Below are positions 55,430-64,000 of a stretch of 64,000 bases of DNA, piece after piece. Source of the DNA: Juglans regia (lineage: Eukaryota > Streptophyta > Magnoliopsida > Fagales > Juglandaceae); the NCBI RefSeq assembly GCF_001411555.2, contig NC_049911.1:35105340-35169339 (forward strand). Reading direction: 5' to 3'. How positions within the stretch are numbered: the first letter of the stretch is position 1; every line of letters begins with the position of its first letter. The position numbers and the translations under genes were made by a program. Below the pieces are notes generated by a model. It was given only the letters and a program-made list of their open reading frames with translations, was not told the DNA's origin and made no database searches.

Positions 55430-55562
55430 ATATTTAAAATTTGTTTTCTTATTAAACTAATTGAATTGTTTTATTTATTATTCATATACTATATATTTAT
55501 TATATAAAAAAATTAAAAATAAATGTGATGTTTAATGTTTGAAGATAATAAATAAAATTAAA
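55430..55562. repeat. AT-rich dispersed repeat, family C (copy 2)
   Basis: TTATTAAACTAATTGAATTG, TATTATTCATATACTATATA and GATAATAAATAAAATTAA match the copy at 50140-50315. AT-rich, non-coding. Confidence 0.45.
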
Positions 55563-56232
55563 AAAAAAAAGAGAAGGTAAGATCTCATCATCCCACTTTT
55601 TTACAATAATTTACATAAAATTTGCGCAAATCATTTCGGCTAGAATTATTCTTATTATTGAGGTATCGCAACTCTCTTGCTTTTCTTTTCAGAACAGTAT
55701 TAATTGTTTCGCTTCTGATTTCTGACTCTTGAGGTTATCTCATATATGGGCTCTGCCGCTTTTTACTTTTTGACTGGCTCTGATTATGAAGGCTTGCTTT
55801 AGTTAGTATATGACTTTATTTTGTTTCCTTTGCAACTTTTCCCAAGTTCCTCATTTTGCTTTATTGAACTTTTTCTTTCTAGGTTTCTGTTTCTTGATTT
55901 CCGTATTGATCACTCTCTAGCTACTTGGTCGAAAGCTTTATTACACAGTAATGAATATAAACCCTTTTCGACATAATTTTTAATTCTGCTTTGGCATCTT
56001 TCTGCCTTATTCCCCAGCTCTCCACCTCTCTGACTAGTGGTTGGATAAAACCAAGCTTTGTTCTCAAATCCACGCATTAAAGCTGACCCCATGCTTTAAC
56101 TGATTTAAAAAAAAAAAAAAACTGACCCCATTCTTTAAATTCAGTATCTATTCATTAGATTAGACCCATTTATCCTTGAGTTGTTTTGACGGCATTCAAG
56201 CATAATCTAGAGAGCATATCCGCGAAGGGATT

Positions 56233-59200
56233 ATGAGGTGGTTGAAAGGTGCGGATTTCGCTGCTGCCGTTTTCTTGTTATTTGCTGTGCTTTTGATGGA
56301 TTCAGCAAGTGGAATTGGAGTTAATTGGGGAACCCAGGTAAAGCGCCCTCTGCCAGCTGCAACCGTGGTGAAGATGCTCAAGGAAAATGGTTTTCAGAAG
56401 GTTAAGCTCTTCGATGCCGATTCCACAATTTTGAATGCCCTGAGAAATTCAGGGATTCAGGTGATGGTGGGTATTCCAAACGACATGCTTTCTACTTTGG
56501 CTCATAGTGTGCAATCAGCTGAGAAATGGGTTGCCAAGAATGTGTCGGCACATGTCTCTTCCAACGTAGATATCAGGTGAATCCTTTCCCACTTTTAAAC
56601 TTCTGCCATAGTTATCCAAAAAGAATAACTTGGAATCTAAACTGCAGCTATGTGCACACTTGACGAGGTTGCAGTTCTTTATTGTTCTCTTACTTAATAA
56701 TGGATTCTGATCATTTCCCTTGTGGAATGCAGAACTGGGTCTGATGGCTGTAATACTATTTCTACTATTTGCCTAATCTTCTGGGGGAAGCGACAAAATG
56801 CTTGAAAAGTGCTTTAATAATCCAGAATTCGTGTTGCAGAAGAAATTGTAATTCGCGAACATAAAAGATATTGCAGATCTACAAAGTCCACGTACTGTGG
56901 TCAGATTGCTAAAAACTTTAAGGATAATGATGTCACCCATTTACTACTCTTATTTTAAATTTTTTATTTATTATTATTATTTTATTTTAAATATTTTTTT
57001 AATATCTTTAATCATTAAAATAAAATTAAAAAAATATATAATAATAATTTTTTTAACCACTAAATAAAAAATAACAATAATAATAAAGAGAGTAGTAAAG
57101 AGGAAGTAGTAAGCAGTAAGCAGGGGCGGAGGTTTGGGGGCAAGTTAAAAAAAATAATTTTGGAGGGTTAAACACTAATTTTTATATAATTTATTTTATA
57201 AAAACGTTTTTTAAAATTTAATTTTCATCAAATTTTGAAAATTTTGAGGGGCTTTGCTCTTAGTAGTTTCGCCCTTAGTAGTTTCAAACTTTTAATCCGT
57301 AAACACACGAGAATAACAGAAAACATCTTGTAAGCGTCTGTTTCTGTGTCCTGCTTTTTCCTGAACCAAACAATGAAACAAACAGCTGAGCACACAATTT
57401 TGTAAAGCTCTTGGCTCCTGCTAGTAAGCCCATGTGCTCTTAAGATTCCCGTTAAGCGTGGAGTGCATTCATCCTCACTTCTAACAAAGAAAAAATTTAT
57501 TCATCATTTATTTTTTTATTATTTCATAATGTGTTATTAAATGACAGATTCATAAATAAAATATAATAAATAATTTTTAATTAACTAATATCATATTATG
57601 GGATGACGAAAATTAAGATGATGAATAGAATTATTCAGACTCAGGCACAAGCAGGCAATGCAGGGGCTGACTGGGTTGACCAACTGCCTTCTGTTGCCTA
57701 AGTTCATAAAATCTCATTTTATTCACACCGGATGCTAGTGTGCTTTGGTTCGTTCCTCTTTCACTCCAATTTCCCCTTAGCTAGTATTATTTTTTGAAGT
57801 AGTTTTGACCTTATATTTAACAAACCACCATCCGTAGGTATTTCATCTAAACAAAAAGAATGTCACTTTACTGTTTAAAGAAGATTTATGTACCTTTATT
57901 TTGCGTCTCAACAGCCTTTTGTAGGACCTTTACACCGAACAAAAAGAACTAACTATGTGACCTGACACTAATGGGTGGCTACATTTTAATAGGTTACAGG
58001 GTTTTGATCCTAATTACTTGTCAGTGGCCACCTTTCTTTTGTTTTCCTTTGTCAATTGGTGAACAAATTGCTTGTGATGAGGATTACCTACATTTTCTTA
58101 CCCCAACATGAATAAATGGCTCTCATTTTGGACTTGTTGCTGAAAAATTTGGATTTATATTCGCAGATGTGACATACATCCAAATGATTTTGAGTGTGCT
58201 TCCAAATGCCAACCACATAACCATCCTTACTGCAAGATTTCTATCACTTGGTTTTAAAATTGTTGTCATGATAGAGTAAATTCTCTCCTCCTCAAGTCAT
58301 TGTGAAGGCGTGATTATATATGCCTGATTTTACATAACATCATTCAGCTATTTTGCCTAATGTTGTAATAATGTATATATGCCCATCTGATAGAGGCGCC
58401 GGATAACTTTTATGAAAGTCAGTATAGAACTTTGGAGAAACGCACTCTTATAAGAATAGGATTTGCATGATGAAATTTATGGACCTAACTCATCTCATAA
58501 AACCGGTTGTATAAGAGAGGATTGCTCATTGCTTATAAACATGCCCAAAACCTTGTCCACAATCAATGTGGGATTATTCCTCAACACCATCCCTCACGTG
58601 CAGGCCAGTATTTTTTCTGGTCCTTGTCACGGGGTAAGTAGTGTAGGCCCACATTCGTCCTATGGCAGGCTCTGATACTATGATGAAATTTATGGGCCTA
58701 ACTCATCTCATAAAACCGGTTGTATAAGAGAAGATTGCTCATTGCTTATAAACATGCCCAAGACCTTGTCCACAGTCAATGTGGGATTATTCCTCAACAT
58801 TGCAAACAGTGTAGTTTCGTAAATTACCTCTACAAAACTGTAAAAGCATCAAGAGAAGTCAGAGGCAAAGGCAACCCATTTCTTGTTATCTTCGTTCTTC
58901 TATCGGCTTGTCTAGTTTCGTTTCATTTTGTGTGCGGTCTATATTTTTCTGTTGAATTTACTTTTTCATATTTTCTCTGCAAGGTACGTTGCAGTTGGGA
59001 ATGAGCCATTCTTGTCAACCTACAATGGAAGCTTTGAAGGATTAACCCTTCCGGCCCTTCAAAATATCCAGGCTGCCCTTGTAAAAGCTGGTTTGAGCAG
59101 TCAGGTTAAAGTCACTGTGCCCCTAAATGCTGATGTATACGAGAGTTCAACAAATATCCCTTCTCAAGGTGACCTTCGTGCAAACATCCGTGATAACATG

Positions 59201-60100
59201 GTGCAAATCATTAAGTTCTTGAACGACAATGGATCTCCTTTTACTGTCAACATATACCCCTTTATCAGCCTCTATGGCCATACCGATTTCCCTTTTGACT
59301 ATGCTTTCTTCAACGGCTATTCATCTCCCATAACTGATAACGAAAAAATCTATCAAGACATGTTCAGTGCCAATTATGATACCCTGGTATGGACCTTACA
59401 GAAAAATGGCTTTGGAAACATGTCTATAATAGTTGGAGAAATTGGATGGCCTACTGATGGAGATCAAAATGCAAACATACAGAATGCTCAGAGGTTCAAC
59501 CAAGGCTTCATGTCTCGTTATATATCTGGGCAGGGAACTCCGATGAGATCCGGCCCCCTAGATGCATACATATTCGGCCTCATAGATGAAGATGGCAAAA
59601 GCACTGAGCCAGGAAATTTTGAACGCCATTGGGGGCTGTTTTTCTTCGATGGAAAACCCAAATACCAGCTTAATCTTACGGCCAACTCGAACGGATTGGT
59701 AGCAGCAAGTAATGTAAAATATCTGGCCCAGCAATGGTGTGTCCTGTCATCCTCTGCTAGTCTTGATGACCCGCAAGTTGGCCCTAGTGTCACCTACGCT
59801 TGTGAAAATGCTGATTGCACTAGTCTTGGATATGGGACTTCATGTGGAAATTTGGATGCTCGGGGAAACATCTCTTATGCATTTAACAGTTACTATCAGA
59901 TGCAGAATCAGCTTGAGACCGCCTGCAAGTTTCCAAACCTTTCGGTTGTCACACATACAGATCCATCACCATCATCTGGTGATTGCAAATTTATGATCAT
60001 GATTGATACGCCTGTGGTAGTGGGGACTAGCGTTGGATCACTTCAAAAGTCTGTTAGTTTTTTGCTGTTTCTGTTCTTGTTTGTCTCTACAATTATGTGA
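56233..60100 (+). CDS. GPI-anchored GH17 glucan endo-1,3-beta-glucosidase with X8/CBM43 domain
   Basis: Hydrolyses beta-1,3-glucan (callose) at the cell surface. X8-bearing, GPI-anchored members often act at plasmodesmata. Two exons, 56233-56576 and 58984-60100; 486 residues. The signal peptide ([18 protein letters not shown]) is followed at once by GIGVNWGTQ, the mature start of the family. The acid/base Glu is E122 in [10 protein letters not shown] and the nucleophile is E267 in [11 protein letters not shown]. The GH17 barrel ends near residue 350 ([14 protein letters not shown]). The X8 domain spans about 364-453 with six cysteines ([29 protein letters not shown]). A C-terminal hydrophobic tail ([15 protein letters not shown]) after small residues is a GPI signal. 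The homolog I recall is At4g31140. The single large intron contains MITEs and a TRIM. Confidence 0.93.
56936..57118. repeat. Palindromic AT-rich MITE in the GH17 intron
   Basis: TTTACTACTCTTATTTTAAA on the left and AATAATAAAGAGAGTAGTAAA on the right are inverted copies around an almost purely AT core. No coding capacity. Similar AT stretches occur at 20000-20150 and 47070-47175. Confidence 0.55.
57486..57640 (-). repeat. Palindromic MITE, family B (second copy)
   Basis: In reverse orientation this reads TTCATCATCTTAATTTTCGT, ATCCCATAATATGATATTAG and AAAAATTATTTATTATATTT, matching 15728-15890. It lies in the GH17 intron. Confidence 0.6.
58468..58799 (-). mobile_element. TRIM retrotransposon (two 119-bp LTRs) in the GH17 intron
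   Basis: LTR copies at 58468-58586 and 58681-58799 both begin TGATGAAATTTATGG and end TTCCTCAACA, with four transition differences in 119 bp. TTGCA flanks the element on both sides (58463-58467 and 58800-58804), a perfect 5-bp target duplication. Read on the minus strand, the right LTR is the 5' LTR. It is followed at once by TAGTATCAGAGC, an initiator-Met tRNA primer-binding site with one mismatch. GAGGGATGG next to the other LTR is a polypurine tract. The internal part is only 94 bp and encodes nothing, so it depends on another element for movement. Confidence 0.92.
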
Positions 60101-61433
60101 TTTTGCGGATATGTAGCACACTACTGGCTTCAATTTGTTTTATTTGTATATATTGAAACTTTATCCGAGATGTTTGAGATTCATATCTTACGGTTAGCGG
60201 ATGAGAGATATTAAACCACTAAGGTTTGTGCCAACCAAAGTTGGATATATATATCTACGTGGTCCACGAAATCTATATGGTGCCCGATTAAAGACGTTTC
60301 TTAAGTCGGGCATGAACTTTGTTTACATGCCCAAATGTTCTAAGTATCTGATTTCAAGTTTATGCTTCGAAGTTCGTTCTTGCATTGAGACTAATGTGTG
60401 GGGAGAAATGCGTATTAACTTGGAGCTGATTGGATGTCGTTTTGGAATTCTAATAAATTTGACTTGCAACAACATGATGCAATCATACAAAACCCATATT
60501 AAAGAAGGCCCTTTGCATTTTATCCTCCTAAGAGTTGACAAATCAGGTTGCTCAAGATAAACGGAAAATACGGATGTTTAATGTCTACAAATCTGCCTTC
60601 TCATATCATTTCAATTTGAGCCTGATGTTTCTATACCACACACGCTGTCTACAGAGTGCTTTGATCTGATACATTTTGACAATATGACCATATCTTTTCA
60701 TTTTATCAGGTTTTGGGTAACTTCCTAGCCACATTGACGATACGATTTAAAACCCTTCAAGCGCAATTGACTTCTGCGAAAACCCATCAATCGGTTCTTA
60801 ATATTTCTTGTGAAAACTCATAACCTTAACCAAGAGACATAAGTTGACCTAAAACTCACTAAGAAGCCACCATTCTTTGCCAAAAGTTACTACCTCAAAC
60901 AGCTCTTTGTTTAAACAAACTCTTGTCCATTGTAAAAAAAATCCTGAAAAATTCATGCACGATAAATGATCTAAACCTTAAAAGCATATATTCATTAAAC
61001 TTTGAAATAACCACAAATTTCTACACAGAGTATGAATAAAAGATTGTAATTCATGGTTAATTGGGGTACCTTAAAAAACATACATGGCCAGTTTGTTGTC
61101 TCAACTGGCAATTCCCTGTCACTATCACTAAGCATTTGAAACTTGGATCTTGTTTCATTGGCCAAGGAGATGCCTACAATCGAGGCAGGTGTTGAGACCT
61201 AGAGAGAATTATTCGTTTGGTTAAATAGTAGACATTACTTCTTTGGAACCCCCAACTCAGGGCCAATACTACAAACTCTCTCTAATGTCATTGAACTTTA
61301 CGTGCTTGCTTGTAGCAGCTATGTACTTCCCTTATATTCTCAGATCTCATCCCTTCAGCTGTTTTGTGTTTCTGAAAATATATATGTTGAAGAAGAGAGA
61401 AATAAGTGAACCAACCAGATCCATGAAGTTGAA
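60101..61433. other. Convergent spacer between GH17 and endonuclease V
   Basis: Holds the 3' UTRs of both genes. A 119-codon frame at 60201-60560 starts just after the GH17 stop but has no recognisable domain and no promoter of its own. I regard it as UTR or chance. No repeat recognised. Confidence 0.5.
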
Positions 61434-63367
61434 TCATTCTGACGCTCCCTTTTGACGCTTCTGCAGGTATTCCCTCGACCTAATATCAGCCTGTTGTTTA
61501 ATAAAGTAAGTAATAAATGGAATCACAGCAGATTTCCATCCAACATGATATTTAATATTCAGTGAAGATTCAATACATGCGGGCACCCACACACTTGTAT
61601 CTTCAGTAGGTTGAGAAATTGAAAAATTGTGACTGGGTTAGATTAAGATGAATTCTTGTTGCTGATATTCTCAACCATGTGTTACTTCCAGTTTGGGGTA
61701 CCCCGAAATTTCACCAATAACAAAAAAAAAATGGACTTCCAGAAAAAAAAAAGGATCAACTTGATATGAACATTAAAATCCGATGCACGGCAATTTTTAG
61801 GATGAACCATGGAAAATATGTTGAGAGAATTCCATAAATCTTTGGTTTGATACTTGCTATCATATAAAAATCAATATTAGAGAAGAGAATTTCTGGCATT
61901 GTAGTATCATACAATGTCTCTCCACCAGAGTAGGCATCATGCAACTTAAAGTGACAAGCCTCCAACATTATCTTGGTCGGACACTAGTTTAATATGCAAA
62001 GCATTTAACATTTGATGCAAATTGAAGACCTAAGCCAGAGCATTAGTGAACAGGATAAAGCTTCCATAATACAGTCATAATATTTGTACTTAGCTCCATA
62101 TTCGAAGTCAATAGTGGGTATTAAATAGAAAGGGCCCATGTAAAATAAATAATTTTACTCAACCATAAATCTGTTGAATAAAGGTAGCTTGCTTACACTC
62201 AGCCGCTTCTAAAGCTTACCTGTCGGATAGGCTCTGGCACACGATACTTGCAAGTCATTTTAACGATTATTATGGCAGTATAAAGTGATACACGGTGACC
62301 AACTGAAATAAACATAGGCTTCAAGGAGTCCTGTGTAGATCTCATTGCCTGTAGATAGAGAAAGAACCTGAATTACAATGCTGTAAATCAAAACTTAGGA
62401 ACAACGGATTCAATGTTTAGTCTTTGGCCTTAGATTGTAGCATATGCCAACCAGTGCATAGGTAGTTATTTAAAATTTCCCTATAGGAACCTTCCATGAA
62501 AACTTTCAAGAGCTGAAATGATCCTGGAGCATCTATACCTGAGCTTGATTATAAAGAGTGCATCCCACATAGGACGGTGTTGGTTGCCTCCCCATATATG
62601 CTCACCCTATTCACTTAGACATTACATGGTCCACAGCTAGGATGCAGTTTCAAGGTAAAAAATCAAGCACTAATGATAATGCCTATTTCGTTTATAGTGC
62701 AAAAGCAACCAAGTGTAGGATACATGTTTTGTTTTCACCCATGGTTGAAGGCTTCCAGCAATAGCTACAAACAAACCAATTTGCTCTAGCTTGTCAGATA
62801 CAGTTTGCAGTATTATTGTGCTTTATCTGAGTTAGCCAATCTTTTGCATTTCACTTCAGTTTGTAAGATACACTCTAAATGATGTAATCAAGTATTCTAT
62901 CCATTAATGATATGCCAATAGATTCAAATATCACTTCAAGAAATAGAGTTCATACTCAAGTTTCTTACCGCTCCCCATATGTGGCCAGAGCATCCCGTCA
63001 AAGTAATAAAATCTCTAGTACTGTTTTCTTTGGCTTCAAGAAGTTGTCTCACTCTCGAATAAGTAAGACCATCCACATGATGCAGCTGAGATATGTAAGT
63101 ACAAACATTGTCATAGCTTAACCAAAAGAGCACGAAATCAGGATCAAATTTCGAGTCAAAATGAGGATAGGTAATTCAAGGGTAACTAAAATGATGTATA
63201 GATGTCTATTTAATAAATTCATGTTTATCCCAATATGAATATATTGGGAGTTATGGAGATGAATCTACAAGAAAAATTAACGTTAATACAGTCAGAACTC
63301 ACATTCTTTCCAATCCCAATTGTAGGGAGGTCAGCCAAAACACCTAGATGGCAAGCCAAGCCAAAAC
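61434..63367 (-). CDS. Endonuclease V, C-terminal part; 5' exons beyond the window
   Basis: Endonuclease V cleaves next to deoxyinosine in bacteria and inosine in RNA in eukaryotes. Four exons on the minus strand: 63367-63303 (GFGLACHLGVLADLPTIGIG), 63085-62969 (LHHVDGLTYSRVRQLLEAKE ... FITLTGCSGHIWGA), 62348-62220 (AMRSTQDSLKPMFISVGHRV, then SLYTAIIIVKMTCKYRVPEP) and 61490-61434 (ADIRSREYLQKRQKGASE, stop). Phases agree. These match the conserved second half of the family: the LGLASHLG-type motif with the lysine of GIGKN, and SVGHRVSL with the conserved histidine. The upstream DxSY and VDGNG motifs are not found up to 64000, so the 5' part lies outside. The homolog I recall is At4g31150. Confidence 0.87.
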
Positions 63368-64000
63368 CTACACGAAACTTTATGGTTTAGATTTTTTCTC
63401 CGGTTAAAGCAAGGATGGGTAACAAGCTATGTAATCAATGGCTGATGCAAGTCAATCATAATTCACCTTTCACACAGCAATAAATAAAATCAATGTTCTA
63501 AATTATGTGAGGTAAACTAAATATTTCAAACTTATTTTAAACAGTATAGCAATCCTCTGGTAGGGAATGAGCAAAACGTTTAGTCATTTCTAGTTTGTTA
63601 CTAAAACAAGAACCAAATTTAGATGGAAAAGGAAAATATACATAAACCAAAAAGGAATGTTATGTTTACTCCTGCCGCAACTCATCCAACTAGTGAATAC
63701 TTCCATCTAAGGGTTTCCTTCACAGCAGAAGATTGCTGGAGGCCAAGCCGTGACTACTACATCCAGTCACAAGCTGGGTTTTAGAGATGTTTGGATTCGA
63801 AGATGACTTGAAATGACTTGAGATGAGTTGAGATGAGTTGAGATGGATTGTGAATAGTAATGAGATGAGTTGTGAATAGTAGTGAGATTTGTGAGTTAAA
63901 GTTGCTGAATAGTAATGAATAGTAGTGAGATGAGTTGAGATGAGCTGAGATGACTTGCGAATCCAAGCTCAGAATAATGCCTCATCGGGTTTAGTGTACA
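63368..64000 (-). other. Endonuclease V intron to the window edge
   Basis: No exon of the family is visible between 63368 and 64000. The segment must be intron if the gene is intact, and it contains a family-A MITE at 63785-63970. Confidence 0.5.
63785..63970 (+). repeat. Family-A MITE, well preserved
   Basis: Starts GATGTTTGGATTCGAAGATG and has repeated GAGATGAGTTGAGATGAG and GTGAATAGTAATGAG units. It ends GAGATGACTTGCGAATCCAAG. The ends are inverse (TTGGATTCGAAG / CTTGCGAATCCAA). Cleaner than the other copies, so probably the most recent. Confidence 0.7.

Larger units (their letters stand above)
48858..56232. other. Long repeat-rich spacer upstream of two divergent genes
   Basis: Holds the DUF1218 copy-2 promoter on the left and the GH17 promoter on the right. 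Between them are a deleted Copia element (51050-52357), MITE pieces (50140-50315, 52905-53095, 54065-54245, 55430-55562), a dispersed repeat (53468-53624) and low-complexity AT-rich DNA. The segment 52440-52740 has gene-like composition but no open frame; it may be a pseudogene that I cannot name. Confidence 0.5.

Noticed and set aside
60201..60560. 119-codon frame after the GH17 stop
   Set aside because: It starts about 100 bp after the stop, has no recognisable domain or promoter, and most likely lies in the 3' UTR.

Overview
The window is nuclear DNA from a woody dicot. It has multi-exon genes with GT-AG introns, AT-rich spacers full of small transposons, and plant-specific proteins: a type-B G-gamma subunit, DUF1218 and DUF1997 proteins, and a GH17 enzyme with an X8 domain. 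Repeats built on GATGAGATGAGTTGAGATG, with GTGAATAGTAAT, suggest a Fagales tree (walnut, hickory or oak relatives). That last step is inference from memory of such repeats and was not tested.

Layout, left to right. (1) 2619-12979 (+): a ubiquitin-specific protease of the UBP26/USP48 type, 13 coding exons. (2) 14620-15375 (-): a small heterotrimeric G-protein gamma subunit without a prenylation box, 4 exons. (3) 16354-19590 (+): an RsmH/MraW rRNA methyltransferase with an organelle-type leader, 5 exons. (4) 20702-24617 (+): a DUF1997 protein, 7 exons. (5) 26541-29647 (-): a CWC21/SRRM2-type splicing factor with a long Ser/Asp/Arg-rich tail. (6) 30668-41322 (-): PRMT5, 23 exons. (7) 42813-44947 and 48008-48857 (-): two tandem DUF1218 membrane-protein genes. 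(8) 56233-60100 (+): a GPI-anchored GH17 beta-1,3-glucanase with a CBM43/X8 domain. (9) 61434 to about 63367 (-): the C-terminal exons of an endonuclease V; its 5' end lies beyond the window.

The genes do not form an operon-like unit. UBP26, PRMT5 and the CWC21 protein all belong to chromatin or RNA-processing machinery, but adjacency in a plant genome does not imply joint function. The order DUF1997, PRMT5, DUF1218, GH17, endonuclease V is the order I recall around At4g31115-At4g31150 in Arabidopsis, so the right two thirds looks like an old conserved block.

The most unusual signal is in the introns. At least eight sites carry an insert of only 12-36 bp that is mostly a poly(A) tract, flanked by 12-21 bp direct repeats. 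Several share the ending TTATA or CTTATA before the A-run. They look like LINE-type retropositions that stopped after copying little more than the tail. The window also holds a 332-bp TRIM element with a perfect 5-bp target duplication, a tRNA-derived SINE, decayed LINE ends, an internally deleted Copia element and several MITE families. I found no CRISPR array, tRNA, rRNA or evidence of a wholly new enzyme system.
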